64,000 nucleotides of DNA, from positions 24,247,732-24,311,731 of the forward strand of contig NW_026262668.1 in the NCBI RefSeq assembly GCF_021869535.1, written 5' to 3'. The notes below the pieces were generated by a model, which was given only the letters and a program-made list of their open reading frames with translations, was not told where the DNA came from and did no database searches. The stretch is from Mytilus californianus. Its lineage: Eukaryota; Mollusca; Bivalvia; Mytilida; Mytilidae. Position numbers and translations under genes: made by a program. Below, one piece after another: positions 23,069 through 36,647 of this stretch (the first letter of the stretch is position 1; the number at the start of each line of letters is the position of its first letter).

Positions 23069-23643
23069 CAAAACCCCTAACGGGAGGGATTGTGCTTGAT
23101 TTTCCTATGATGAAGACATAATCTTTAAATCACTTTAATTGAGGTCTGGAGCTGTCATGTAAGTAACTGCTAGTAGTCCTTTGTTAATTTATGTATCATC
23201 GTCATTTTGCTTAGTTTCTTTTGTTATCTATTCTGACATCGGATTCGGACTTCTTTAAAACTGAGTTTTACTGTACGTATTGTTGTGTGTTTGTTTATTC
23301 TACATTGGCTAGAGGTATAGAGGGAGGGTTGAGATCTCACAAAACATGTTTAACCCCGCCGCATGTTTGCGCCTGTCCCAAGTCAGGAGCCTCTGGCCTT
23401 TGTTAGTCTTGTATGTTTTATTTTAATTTTAGTTCATTTATATGTTTTGGAGTTTAGTGTGACGTCCATTTTCATTGAACTAGTACACATTTTTGTTTAG
23501 GGGCCAGCTGAAGCCCGCCTCCAGGTGCGGGATTTTCTCACTGTGTCGAAGACCCATTGGTGGCCGGCTGTTTTCTGCTCTTTGGTCGAATTGTTGTCTC
23601 TTTGACACATTCCCCATTTCCATTCTCAATTTTTTTATTTTAT
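23069..23643 (+). mobile_element. A1 3' UTR, tail-only copy
   Basis: It aligns over its whole length with 17990-18508: ACCCCTAACGGGAGGGATTG, the GAAGACATAATCTTTAAATC block, CTGCTAGTAGTCCTTTG, AGGAGCCTCTGGCC, GCCCGCCTCCAGGTGCGGG, and TTGTTGTCTCTTTGACACAT. It is in the opposite orientation to A2, from which only about 30 bp separate it. The frames at 23221-23406 and 23557-23757 lie in this UTR and are not genes. Confidence 0.8.
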
Positions 23644-26525
23644 TCTCAAGTATCTAACCCCAATCCCATATGTAACAAAGCAACAAGAACAACTCAGAAA
23701 AACAAGCAAAAAGCAAATGAACAGCAATGTAAACGTATATATGAAAATAACTCTTAATTAAATTTCGTGCGTACGGAGCGATTTTCTGTATTTAACTTCA
23801 CCAGGAACGCTAAGGTCAGACATTTAAACGCCAAGAATGTATAAATACCCGAATACGCGAGGAGGATGAGACCAAAAGGGACATACAAAGGAATGAAGCA
23901 TAATTATAGTCTATAGCTGTTACCGAGTTTGATGCGTATTTTAGATAAACCGACCAAATGAACAAGCTTAGATTCGTCCAGAAAAGGGGTGAATAAACGT
24001 ATCCAGCTATCTCGAGGGATATTTTTAACGTTATTCAAACGGGGCCTCCGTACATTCAATGGACAATTAAGCATCGATGATTACGAAACATTCTGATATG
24101 AATGTTTTTATTGAAACTTCAAAGCACTGTACATTTTACAATTATCTATATTTATAATTTGTTTCCTATTAACCTCAAAATTCATCCAAGTTCATTGAAT
24201 GCACATGCAGGTGATGCAAGTATTTAAAATATTTTGCTGATTGATATTTTTTTCTGTTTTCAGACGAACAGAAATACTATAGTAGAATAATTTATGATAA
24301 TGTAACCAATAAAGTGCACTCGAGTTTTCTTTTTCGTTTAAATAGTTTGTCGTAAAAATTTAAAACAAACGGTTGGAAAATTACGCATTGTGGAAGTGAA
24401 CATGAAAGTTTACGTATAAACTATAATAGTCAACGATCGTGTATGTCAGCAAGCATTAGAAATTTTCCCTTTTTTACGCGTTAACTCGTGTGTTAAGATC
24501 CTTTTTCTAACTTTAAAAGTATGCAATTGATGGGCGATCTTTTCGTGATAACACAACGTTTCTTTTATTTCAAGTAATGGTCTGTAATCTTACATTTGTT
24601 AAAACTGAGTTAAATTGGTTTTTTTTTTTTTCTCGAACACAATGTTGTTACTTTTACAAAGTGTATACGACGGAATGTCCATCAAAAGCACTTAAAGCAA
24701 CGTTTACGGATGCGGTAACTTTACGGATGCTCCGTGAAGAAGATCCCTGATTGAGACAATTTGACTGAAAGTGCGTGCGAGCGGCAATGTCCATCAAACA
24801 CACTAAAAGCCAAATAGAATATGAAAAAAAAACAGGAAAAAATAGCATAAATTATAAATAGTGTGTTGATCATTTTGCAGAAGCTACCGTTTGTTGTCTG
24901 TCCAAAAACCAGATTATATAATTTGATAATGTGTAAATCAAATAATTAAAGAATTAAAGAGTTATCAATGACAGGTAAACTCGTACCGTATAGTGTTCAT
25001 TCAGTGTCAGTAACTCGTACGATAAAGTGTTCATCAGTTTATGTTTCACAACACAGAAACAATACACGTTAGTTTTATCACATAGGTACAATAGACTTAA
25101 TGTCACAATTCAAATAAATAATACCTTGATTCTGATTTATGATGAAAGACGATCAAAAGTTAGTAATTTTATTTCAGTCGGATATATTGGATTTCGTTGT
25201 AAATTACGTTAGTATTTTCGTGAAGTCAGTTTTTTCCTTTAAAGTATACAATTATGTGGTTAAAATACTCATCTCATTGACTGTGTGTCTCCACTAATTT
25301 GCTATAAACCTTTACTTCTAATATAAAATGAAATTAACACTGGGATATTTTTGTTTGCTAAGTATAGTGTATAGGTACCTCAGTTACTTTTAGGAATTTC
25401 GTCTACTATGTTACTATAGCATTCATGCAAACAGTTGAATATTGTCTCTGTATCATGCCAAACATTTGCAGGCAAGTATTCAAACAGTTAAATTAATTTC
25501 CTCCTTCAAAATGAAGAGCAATTCTTTAACGTTAAGTGTTTTGGACGCTTTTCTTTAAAGAACTTAATCCGCGGATCTTTTGTTTGAGTTAATTTCGTTT
25601 CATTATTTAAATCGAATTTCAGTACACGTATCTTAAAATATTTTAACTTGTATTTCTGACGCTATCAGTGGCAAATAACATTTAGTAAGAGCGAAGACTG
25701 AATGGCCCGCAGTCAGATTAATGTCTGGGTAACATTTACTTCAATTAATATACGTCTACACAGTTGACAATACGTTCTGCGTCTTGAAGCAATCCGACTT
25801 GAGTTAGATGCCAAAGAAGCATTGTAAACAGGGGGATAATTTTGGCTGCAGTCCTACAAGTATAGCGAAAAAGCATACAAATAATTCCTTACTGGTACTT
25901 CATTTTAGTGAAAAAGGAACCAGTCGGTTGTCTCTATTTTCACTTATTATTGTAGATTGCTTACGTTGCAGTCTGGTATTTGCTGAAAAAAGTCAGAAGA
26001 GTATCGAAGCCACATTGTACTTATAAAAATATAAGAAATTAATAATCTTTGAAAGAGCTAAAGATAACGCAAAAATGACGATAGATTTACTCAAAATCAA
26101 AGATTAGACAACTTTTACAAATCCGTAAATAACGCAATTCAATATAAATTCGCAACAACAACTGTGTGTTTAGTTCAAACTGGTCTAGAGTATTTAAAGT
26201 AAAAAATATCAGAATAAATAGTGAACATCGTGAATGATTGGTGAGGGTCTCCCGTTAATTTGGACATAAGTCTTTTTAAAAAAAAATGTACTTAGTTTGT
26301 TCTGATTGGTCAACATATTAATGTAGTCACATAAGACTATATACGTGGTTTATAATCTTTTATTGAAGTTTTCTTTTTTAATAGATGTCATGACTGTTTA
26401 TAGTTACAATAGCCATGTTGGTCCATCGGCAGTCATATCTAACATACGTTAGTATAATAACCATATCTTTGATCAAGATTTTTAAAGTTGTTTCAGAGGA
26501 GAAGATTTTCACAAATTCTTATATA
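23644..26525. other. AT-rich sequence without recognisable genes
   Basis: About 2.9 kb with no repeat match in the window. Small frames (24654-24848 -, 25027-25212 +, 25808-26026 +) show no domain or repeat and I do not support them as genes. Confidence 0.4.
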
Positions 26526-26632
26526 GATATAAGAAGATGTGGTATATGAGTGCCAATGAGACAACCTTCCATCCAAGTCAAAATTTATAAAAGTAAACAA
26601 TTATAGGTCGAAGTACGGTCTTCAGCACGGTT
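26526..26632 (-). mobile_element. Very short A2 tail copy
   Basis: TATAAGAAGATGTGGTAT, GAGTGCCAATGAGACAACC and AGTACGGTCTTCAGCACGG match the A2 3' end. The match stops after about 107 bp, the shortest tail in the window. Confidence 0.75.
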
Positions 26633-27576
26633 TTATTCAATTATGCATTTTTTTTAGGTATATTAAATTGAGGTCGTATTGTACAAGAATCAGGGTCATT
26701 GGCTTACTTTCTGATTAAGAGCACCATTTAAAGAATGCATTTTTTTTAAAAATCAAAGAACTATTTCAGAGATTTTTTTTTAATTTTTAGCCAAGACATC
26801 AGTTTTGACAACGGTAATGGTAGATTTTCTGAAAAGTTACTACATGGTTCAATTCATTCACGTTGAATAACTTCAGAATAAATGAGAATAAAATGCATCA
26901 TGCCCATAGTTTCGATTGATTTGTTCATTTGTTTTAATGCTTCGGTCAAGGATTGCACTAAACAAATTAAAACACACCACTTTAGTTTAGGTTCACAAGA
27001 ATAAGTTCCTATTTGTTTACATAATGGGATCCATACAACATCAAGTTAGAATATGTAAAGCTATAAACACTTGCAATGTAAATGTGCAACGTTCTATACA
27101 CACATGCATAGCGCTTGATTCTATTTCTTACTTAAATGGAAATATAACGATGACCATTTGATTAAGTCAATGCATAAGCTCATGACAGCAGCCTTTTAAC
27201 AGAAAAGCGTTGAAAATGTTCTCTTTGTTGAGATAGTATAAATAAGCTTATTTTGTGTTGGGTAGGTGTCAAAATGTCACAACAAAATAAGAAAAGCAAG
27301 AAAATATTTACGATGAGACCTATTTAAGATTTTTCTAGTGTATGAACTATGAAATTTCTGGAAACGACCATAATGCCCCTTTGCATTACTAGTATTTCAT
27401 GCGCCCAGTCTTTAACGACAGACAAATGGTCATTTATAAAATATGTTCAGCTTCTAATCGCCAAGATTCTAGAAATTTATGGATACTGGAATCAGCTGTC
27501 CATTTATTTCACTGCTGTTGTTTTTTTTTTCGAGGCCAGTATCTGTTCATATTGTTCAACTTTGGTATCTTGCATC
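26633..27576. other. AT-rich sequence without recognisable features
   Basis: Overlapping frames at 27349-27668 run into the family-C fragment downstream. The part before 27577 has no motif. Confidence 0.4.
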
Positions 27577-27893
27577 AAGGGTTCCGAATGGTGAAGTTCA
27601 AGTCATTCCTTCGTAAGTTTTGCAAACGCCAACAGAATGAGACTTATTACCGGATATTTTTTGCATGAACAACGGTGCCACATGTGGATCAGGAACGGCT
27701 TTCTCGTCCGGAACACATGAGGTTACCCTCCTCCACCCGTTTATTGGTGGGGTTCTTGTTGCTCAATCTTTTCTGTGTACCGTTTTGTTGTTTGTCGTTC
27801 CGTCGTTTTTCTTTTTAAGGCCGTGGTGTTGTCTGTTTTTTATTGGATTTGTGGTTTTTGATTGCCCCCTTGCTATCTTCTCTCCCTTTTTTT
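27577..27893 (+). mobile_element. Family C RT 3' end with internal deletion
   Basis: It begins with GGGTTCCGAATGGTG. Translation gives FRMVKFKSFLRKFCKRQ, matching FQMVKLKSSLRKFYGRH at 38921-38980. The segment encoding HELVDRYGITVSQM... is deleted. The sequence resumes in the UTR (CAACGGTGCCACATGTGGATC, GGTGGGGTTCTTGTTGC). It ends in the T-rich CTATCTTCTCTCCCTTTTTT. Confidence 0.7.
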
Positions 27894-28448
27894 TAAAGTC
27901 TTGTAATTTTATTTGCTATCTCTATCAGCTTTCAGCTGCAATAATATAAATCCAGTAATTATAAATGAACATGTCATGACGAAAATTGAAATAAAAAAGA
28001 AATAAATTTCTTCTTTGTTCATACGTCGTGTTATTATCGGTAGATTAAAGATCACACTTTCATATTAACATGAGGAGACCATAGATCAAAATATCCTATA
28101 TCCAAGATGTCCGTCGTGTAAGTAATTCAGTCATGATAAATGGCGATATTTAAAACGTGTAAAGATTTGTACAACGACCAAATAAAAAGATAATTGTAGA
28201 CTCTTATTGATAAAACAAATAAATCAAACGGTCGCTAAATTTAACTCATGCCAGAAATTTTGAAACATGAGCACACGGATTCGATTTGTGGGGAATGCGT
28301 AGCAGATGCCAAGAGATTATATTATAAAAAGTAAAATATAAGTTGAGTTTTTGAAGTCGCTAGAATTAAAAGAAAGCACGTGTCTATCCATTCAAATTTA
28401 AATATTATCGGGTGAAAACGTATTTCAGCTTCTGATCCTGTCAATAGG
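27894..28448. other. AT-rich sequence without recognisable features
   Basis: Nothing recognised. Confidence 0.4.
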
Positions 28449-28681
28449 TAAGGGGCGACCATTTGATTTTTTTTAGGGGGTGGGGTTGAAAATAAATATT
28501 TAGCCTGGTAAAAGCTGAAAATATATATGCTTGCAAACGACAGGATGAAAATGAATATTATGCAACACAAAATGCAGGAAAAAATTGTGTACAAAAGTAA
28601 AAATACATTTTCGCGCAGGAACAGTCAATCCGTAAAAAATCCTCCTGGCCCCGAGAATATCGAATAGTGGTCGTCCCCTAA
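28449..28681. mobile_element. MITE, PIF/Harbinger-like, TAA target duplication
   Basis: The left end is TAA then GGGGCGACCATTTGATTTT. The right end is AATATCGAATAGTGGTCGTC then CCC then TAA. The termini pair as GGGGCGACCA / TGGTCGTCCCC, and a 3-bp TAA flanks both sides. A TWA target duplication with G-rich inverted termini is typical of PIF/Harbinger transposons. At about 230 bp it has no transposase and is non-autonomous. The frames at 28322-28691 overlap it and are not genes. Confidence 0.6.
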
Positions 28682-31600
28682 AGTTTTGCACAGGAATCCA
28701 TAATGACTTAAAAACAAAATCACATAATTCTAATGTTTATTTAGCTCTAAAAATCCTCTTGACGTCACTAAAATAAATCAAGTTTATTACCCCAACACCT
28801 GCAAATCTGGTGAAAACTGCAATCTCCCTTTTATTCAAAAAATTGTTATTCCTACAGCTGAACGTCCGGTGTTTTGGATATTTTAAAATGCATTCTTAAA
28901 CTTGGCAGTGTGCTTTGAGTAGCATCTCCATTTATAAAATATGATAATGAATTTTTCATTAAACCGTTTACACAAACAAATGGATGCTTTAAAACAAAGA
29001 AAATGCATCGATGTCATATTATATAAATTTGGATTAATAAATCAATATATTGTGCAAAAATACAACAGCACTAAATTATTCAGAGGAAGAAAATGATTTT
29101 TCAGGAGGTTTACATGTATGTATATTTATTACTTTGAATTTTGGAAATATTTTGTGGTTTATGATTTTTTACAATTCAAATACGAACGGGAATTAATGTG
29201 TCGCCGAAGCAGTGTTCGTTGTTTTTTACCTGCTGATACTTGGCGCAGACTCAGAGGTAAGCTATATACAGAAGTCTCCATCTGGATTGTATAAAATTAC
29301 TGGGTCACTTCCCACATAATTGAGTCGGTCAGTTCACCTAAGATTTATTTGAAAGATACATTGATTTATTTATCCATGTCTCGCCAACTTATACCTTACA
29401 TTAGTCTCTGAATTTCACAAAGAATTGCACACATTGAATAATTATTATTTAGATAAGTTAAGCGTGATTGAAAACATATACATTTATTTGTTTTAATGTA
29501 AGTAAATATTAACTCAACAAATTTTTTTTTCTCAAAAATGTTGTTATTTACATTTTGAAATATATATTAAAACTTAATTAACAATAATTATTGATAAACA
29601 GTTAATAATTAGTTTTTCCCTATTATGCCTTTGATACAATACCGAACAAAAACAAAAGAACATTTTATATTCCATAAGCTTTTTTGTTACACAAGGTGAA
29701 AATATTAAATTACATTTTAACGGAAAAAAGAAAATAATCACTATTTTTATTGATAATTTGCATTGATGATAAAGTATATTTGTCTTCATAAATAACATTT
29801 AGCGACAACGAATGATTTAATGACTTAAAATAATTTACGACTCGATACTTTGTTCACGGTGACTTTTATTGCAGTTTAGTTGCATACTAAATTTTGACCT
29901 CGTAAATAAATTTCACGCGGTTTATGGGCCTGTGTTTAGTATAAATTTGTCTAATTTTACATCGATAAACAGTAATGTCCCATTTGCCTTTATTTATAAC
30001 TTTTGTCTGACAACCTCCAATGAAAACAATTTCCGTTAAACAAATATGTAATAAAATCAGGAAAATATCATCGGAACATTTTTAAAATTTCATAAGTACT
30101 TACTTTCATTTTTTACAGAACAATAGAAATATATTTTTTAAACGGTCATGTGACGATACATGTATATTTCACTTGTCCTATTTTAGAAACCTACAATTAT
30201 ATAATTGATACAGAACAATTCGGAGTTATTGTTTACCTTAACACAAATCAAAGGCTGTTTCAAATTTATTTGTGTATTTCGTTGCAAAAGAAATATTTAC
30301 GCCTTTTACAATCATAGAATACAATTTCAATTTGTTCTATCTTTCCCATATAGTTAAGATATATTCAAAAGATCTTTTTTAAAGAAGTAATGCTATATTT
30401 GCAAAATTGATTAATATAAATTCATAAGGAAAAATATTTAAAACATTTCAACTTTTGAACAGATATATAATGTCCTTTGTTAGGTAAAACAGTAAATTGA
30501 AATGAAAATAAAATATTTTGTGAATTTTTCTTTGCATAATTTATATGTACGCAGATGAATTTATACATTGAAATTGAAAACGAATTATGGACAAATAGCC
30601 TGATTATCACACAAAAATATAAGACAACTAAAAAAAACTACATTCGTATTTGTTTTCGAATTCATCATTTTTTCTTGCAAATGAATTAACTGTACGAAAC
30701 TGCGTATGCAATTTGTGCGTTCAGTCAATATATCTGATAAATGTAAAATACTCTAGTGCTTTAAGTCAAGAAAATAAGAAATTAAAAGATTTCCATCAAT
30801 TTAGTTTAAATAAGTAAAAGAATAGATTTAGTTAAACTAAAAGACAATGCCATCTTATCAACAAAGAAAATGATTAAAGAAACAAAAAAAAAAACAAACT
30901 TACTATTGTATTGACAAGTATTTATATTTTCCGATAAAAAAGCAAAGATTTAAACAAAAAATCCTCATCTTTGCAAATAGATGAAGAATCTACGAGTAAC
31001 TGAGCGACCTGAAATTTTCTTCTATAGCTTAATGTATTCTGTCGTTCTAATAATAAATTGGTGAATTAGAGATTTACATTACCAGCCTTTATCGACAAAT
31101 TAAAATGCAGATTATGACATGTTGTGTACCAACTCTGTACATGTTGTGTGTAAATGTATAAAGTTTACATACAAACAAGAATTCATCAACATAATTTGAG
31201 TTTAAGAAGAAATAAAAAAACACATAAATCTTTCTAATTATTCTGGCTGAAGTCAGCTGATACATAAGGATTTTTTAAAAAGATATACTGATTTTTTTAC
31301 AATTCTGCAATGAAATTATTGTTTATTTTTGGGATACAGCTTAAATATCATGTAAGACTGTATGTATTGGTTTGAAAAATATATTCATGACTCTGAAAAT
31401 ATAAAAAAAGGATAATCATTTTCTACTCGTTGAGTCATATGTACATATGTTCTTTTTACTCTTATCAAATAATATATATCGCGCACATTCTTATTTTTAA
31501 ACCCGTAAGTTTAAACTAGTTATTTGAATAGTTTGTAACTAATTCCCCCTGTTAACTTGTCAAATTGTGCCGAAAAAAATCAGTAAAAATTCTTTTATTT

Positions 31601-33159
31601 TTTCTTCCAGTTTGTGAAAGTAGGTGATACATGTAGTCGCTAACTATGTTTGTCTGATATTGCCTGCTGACATGCAACAATTAAAGATTGCCCTTAGAAA
31701 CAACGATTTCCAACTTCGAATAAGTTTAACGTGTTAAACTTTAGTACAGTGACTTATTTTCGCAGATCTATTGGGCACCATCAAGCCACAAAAATTTCGT
31801 ACTCAACAAAAAAAAACAATTTTCAGTTTCTCCGAAAGGAACAATTTATGATCTATGGAACTATTAATTTTTGTAAGAGAAACAATTTTAGGTGTCCTTT
31901 AAATCAAATTAATTCACTTTTTTACACGTATATCCTCAATCTGCAAAACTTAAACAAAATCAGAATTATTTCTCCTTATCTGGTATTTTCAGTATTGAAA
32001 TAATTTTATACCAACCACAAAGTCGAGTAGGTAGGCAATATATTTCAAGATTATCATGATGTCAACAAATCCTGACAATTCTCTACTCAACAATATCACT
32101 GTCTATACCTTAAATAGAAAATTCATCGGCGTGAATAAACGGGATTATCTGTACTTTGTGTTGTTACAACATTAAAGTAAACAAATAACTGAAAGCGTTA
32201 TATTTCAACAATAGCCCTTATGATTAGCATCTTTGATAAATGTGATGTTGTTACAAATTAAGTCCCTTTAACAATGGCTGCCAAGACCCGGATGTTTGGA
32301 GTAAATAAGGTATAGTGGAAAAGCGTGTGACCATGTTGGTCTACAACGAAGGCAGACGATCACTTGTGTTTGGGTGGTACATTTATTTCGCCAAATACAT
32401 TAAAATGACATATTAAAAGACTTTCTCGTTCACAGATGGCCATTTTGTCGAGCCTACCGACTATAAAATTGAAGAGCACCTTACATACTTTCAAGGTAAC
32501 CGACAAACAGTCTCATTTCAGGACATGTGCCAATGTTTTCATGTGTCAATTTGAACTTTCGTAAACTATCTATATTCATAAATAATTTTGGAAGTTAAAC
32601 ATAACCAAGAATATTTAAATGATTTTCCTGGTAATTTAATCTGAAAATAACAGTTGAACTTTGAAAAGTGCATTCATGAATGGCACCTCTTCTTCACGAA
32701 TCTCAATAAAAGAAGTCTATGATAACCCATAACTAAAGTATTAGTAAGTCTTAAATCTAATGTACTGTTAGCTTGAAAACTTTCATTTATTTGGCATAGG
32801 ATATAATTTCAAAAGTACTTTTCATTCATTTAGTTTGTAATAACCAGAAACGTCATTTAGAGATCAACGTAAGGTTCAACAATAGCCCCGTGTTTATTCC
32901 ATGTATTTGTCAAGCTGTAAATCTCCCTGGGTCTAGTAAAGTTTACACATATACTACCATGCAATGATCTCCGGTCAACCTCAATTTATTTATACGAAAA
33001 AAAAACACAAAAAAAACACGAATATAAAGATATTAACAACCACGAACGGGATTCCCGATTTGGACCTGGGACATTGGGCATGTGCATTATCATTTGGTCA
33101 GGTTTAACTGGTTAGTTTTGATTAACTCAACCCTTTTATACTTTATGCAAAACTCACAA
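28682..33159. other. Long AT-rich stretch without recognisable genes or repeats
   Basis: About 4.5 kb, very AT-rich, with scattered homopolymers. Short frames (29574-29798 -, 30422-30610 -, 31731-32003 +) are Ile/Phe/Lys/Asn-rich and show no motif. It may be intron or intergenic; I cannot tell which. Confidence 0.4.
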
Positions 33160-33300
33160 AACGACGAGAAACTGACAATGCCATTGAAAAAAAAAGAAAA
33201 CTTGAACGACGAAAGACAAACAAGATCACAAATCACTACATAGATAACTAAAGACTGAGCAACACGAACCCCACATAAGCCGGAACTCATGCACCCATAT
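33160..33300 (-). mobile_element. Family C 3' UTR fragment
   Basis: The reverse complement has GCTTATGTGGGGTTCGTG, TTGCTCAGTCTTTAGTTATC, GTTTGTCTTTCGTCG and a T-run followed by CAATGGCATTGTCAG. These are the UTR blocks of the family-C pieces at 14.1 and 51.9 kb. Confidence 0.6.
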
Positions 33301-33314
33301 TTAAAAATATATTT

Positions 33315-33620
33315 CATGCCTGAAGATATTGATTTAAAAATTGTTATATAGTTTTATCATGACAAGTTACAGATCAGATTCGAATTTTGTCCCGGTCTGA
33401 TGATTTTGTGCAGAGTTATGGTCCTTGGAAATTCACTTAAATAATCAGTTTTCAACACTTTTTTTCGTCATGCTTGAAGATATTGACTTGATATTTGTTT
33501 TATAGTTTACACCATGACAAGTTATAGATCAAGTTAGAATTTTGTTCCAATACAATGAATTTTTAACCGGTAGGGGACTATGTATTGCCATCATGCGGCA
33601 ATACTAACAGAATGCTTGTT
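33315..33620 (+). repeat. Two diverged tandem units, ~154-bp period
   Basis: CATGCCTGAAGATATTGA (33315) recurs as CATGCTTGAAGATATTGA (33469). Each is followed by ATAGTTT..., ATGACAAGTTA.AGATCA and GAATTTTGT.CC. The second unit is cut short and ends in ACCGGTAGGGGACTATGTA then TTGCC. I recognise this as an interspersed bivalve repeat type but cannot name its class. Confidence 0.65.
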
Positions 33621-34356
33621 TCTAAGAGAATTCTACAAAAAAACTACATTTAGCTTCTGATAAGCTAGTATTTTATCCATTTTAAAATAAATGTAAAATT
33701 TTGTAAGCTCACGTCAGTCTGAGTATGTATAGTGTAAATGCAAGTTCCTGTTTTTTTAAATTTTGTCCTATTCTAACTCTGTTACTATTTTTATTTAGAT
33801 TTTAACAAAAACATAAAAAACCAAAAAAAAAATTAACAAAAATTTGTAATAACGCATTCTTAAAAATAAACATTTTTTTAAATGCGGTGACCCTGCAAAA
33901 AGGGTGGACATCCATGAAGAAGAAGAAGATTTCAGTGTGGTTTATTGTATTCTGTCTTATTAGAGGTGATATTAACTGTTGGATCTAAGCTCAACCAAAA
34001 CATATACACGAACAGAATATTATATAGCTAAAACTGAGCGTTTTCTGTTAAGATTTTCGTCGCACATTTAACTGTTCTAATGTTTTTGACTGATGAGAAT
34101 AACTAGAGGTCTATATCATCACAAAACCAGTTTATTCCATCCAAATTTATATAGGCCGTTCAGAGCGTGGAATCTCGTCAATGATAGTGACTTTTAAAAA
34201 TTTTTTGGGGTCTTTTTTCTTTAAATTGACGTTAATAATTATATGTTTAGATATTTGTTCATTCGTCCTTCCGATTCAGCCATTCACCACTTGTCCAGAT
34301 ATTTGGCGATTTCGAGCTTGTCATATTGAATGAACATTGAAGACTGTATATACGAT

Positions 34357-34576
34357 AAGGAAATGTGGTATGATTGCCAATGAGACAACTATCTCAATTT
34401 TATCTAATAGTCACAGTATGGCCTTCAATAATGAGAAAACTCTTATCCGTACACGGTCAGCTATGTTAAACAATTCAAACGAAATACGAATGTATAAGAC
34501 AGCAACCGACGACAACCACTGAATTACAGGCTCCTGGCCTGGGACAGTCAATTATAGAATGTGGCAGGGTTAAACA
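34357..34576 (-). mobile_element. Tail-derived repeat, first of two in tandem
   Basis: GGAAATGTGGTATGATTGCC, AATGAGACAACTATC, GTATGGCCTTCAATAATGAG, TCAGCTATGTTAAACAATTC and ACAGGCTCCTGGCCTGGGAC follow the order of the second tail subfamily. It ends in GTGGCAGGGTTAAACATGC, directly before the next copy. Confidence 0.75.
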
Positions 34577-35035
34577 TGCGGTATGATTGCCTATGAGACA
34601 ACTATCCTACAGAGTCCAAAATGAAGCGAATTTTAACTAATGGTCACCATATGGCCTTCAATAATGAGCAAACTATCATCTGTATACAGTCAGCTATGTT
34701 AAAATATTCAAACGAAATACGAATGTAAAAGGCAGCAACCAACGACAACCACTAAATTACAGGCTCCTGGCTTGGGACAGGCAATTATAGAATGTGGCAG
34801 GGTTAACATGTTTGTAAGCGCTCCACCCACCCTAACCTGGGACAGTATTGTTACACCGCAACATAAGAACACACTGTTAATATAAGTGAACTCATGAGAT
34901 CGGCATGAAACATAGAAAAATGTCATATGGAGACAAAAGATACAAAGCGCCGATAAAAGTATACTCTCAGTTACTGAAAGCTAGTTTAGAGCCGAAAGCA
35001 ATAAATAAATGAAATATGTTATCCCATGCTGACTA
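34577..35035 (-). mobile_element. Tail-derived repeat, second of two in tandem
   Basis: GGTATGATTGCCTATGAGAC starts a second copy that repeats the preceding blocks. It extends further through GGGACAGTATTGTTACACCG and AGTTACTGAAAGCTAGTTTA, up to about 35035. The last part matches 20985-21060 in the A2 UTR, which shows that the second subfamily has the same longer UTR architecture. Confidence 0.75.
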
Positions 35036-36647
35036 AAGTATATATATTTTTGTAAGTTTGTGTTGTTTGGCTGGCTGTTGCATGGATATTTCTAAAATTG
35101 TCTAATTTATGGTTTTCCCTTTTTGGACTAAAATCAAACTTGTATCAGGTTATGTATACTTCTTATAATGTAATATCCCTTCAAGTTCTCGTAAACATGA
35201 AACTATTCCAATAAAATATCCCATTCTAACGTTTTACGACATAACCCGCAATCTAGTTTAATATCTAAGTTAAACAATGTTTGGAGTTTTAGAAGACCAA
35301 TATTAATGGCTTAAAAAACTATTATAATGGTTTCAAGTCACAGCAGCGAGATGGCGATCTCTATTAACCTTTCCATATAAGGAAGTTGATGTGATCGACT
35401 ATGTTTTTCTCAACACTGCTGCGCATTACAAGTTCTAATGAAGAACATGCAATCTTAGGTCATGTATTGTATCTTTGAAGGTCTATAGCGTGCTGTGAAA
35501 TGTGTACCTTAATGTGACTGTATCATATTCACGGTTGTTCATGAATATAGCATCATCCATTTATCATAATGTGCAGAAATCAATCGCACATTGTCGAAAC
35601 TTTCTTTTTGCTTCGTCTATAATTGATGGAAAAAAGTTGAATAGCTTTAAAATTGAACATTTGCATGGCTGTAAATGCAAAACATTTTGCTGCATGCAAA
35701 ACATTTTTGGTATGCATTTTTTTATTTAGAATATGCCTTAGTTATACTGGTAAGGGACATGTCCCACTATGGTTTTAAACGTAACTGTCAACTGTGGCAG
35801 TCAGCAAGGATTCGAAGCTAATGTGGGGTCATTAACAAAGACGATGAGACTGCAAAGCTTTATTTAAGACAATGGAAATTATTGGTTACCTTTAAGAGTT
35901 TTATGAAATATCCAGTGATTTAAGGTTCAAAATACAAATGACCAGATTATGTTATCTTAAAGTCAAATAGGCTAACTGAAAAAAGACCAACACAAAGAAA
36001 CGAAAAATGTGTTTGCAACCTGGGCATTGTTCTTGAGGGGAAAAAAAGATTGAAACTAGAACTAATCTTTCTGCACTATAATCTATTAAAATGCTTAGCC
36101 GTACCGATTGACGCCTGTATGATGCAAGCAATGTTTGTTTTCCATAATATATCATTCAAAGATCCAGAATTACTTCTTGAAATGTGGCAATTAAACACTC
36201 ATCATACAGTGTTGATTTTCATCTTTTCAACCTTTTTTATCCTCGGTCACGGTTATTTTACGCGTCATTTACCTCATGATGTTTTGCAAGTATGATGACT
36301 GGGAGTTAGTAACAATAAAATTTCAAGAAATTCTGAAATATCTATCATTTTTCTCATCTTAGACAGTTCGTTGTATTTAAATTATAAATTGCATTTTTGC
36401 GTGAATTCGTGAAAACGTTTTGAAGCATAAGTTAAGACACGTTTCACATAAGACAGCGATGATCCGTTTCGCTCCTCTTATGAAACAATCTGTTTTATGA
36501 AACTATTTGCACATATCGTGCTACTTTGTAAACATAAAACTGTTGCCTCTAACAAGATATTTGTTTGTTACTTCTTTTCATTTTAAACTTGATCATTTTC
36601 CCAGCTGCACAAATAATTCAGTTTTTACCCAGCATGCATTTTGAAAT
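35036..36647. other. AT-rich sequence without recognisable features
   Basis: No supported gene or repeat. Frames at 35502-35729 and 36050-36295 show no domain. Confidence 0.4.

Noticed and set aside
21278-23643. A single element with a 5' inversion (twin priming) joining the A2 RT (-) to the A1 tail (+)
   Set aside because: A2 has its own complete 3' UTR and 3' end at 20268 on the minus strand, so both parts have separate 3' ends. Two insertions explain this better.
34080-34130. Hammerhead ribozyme (CTGATGAG)
   Set aside because: No GAAA box or pairing follows.
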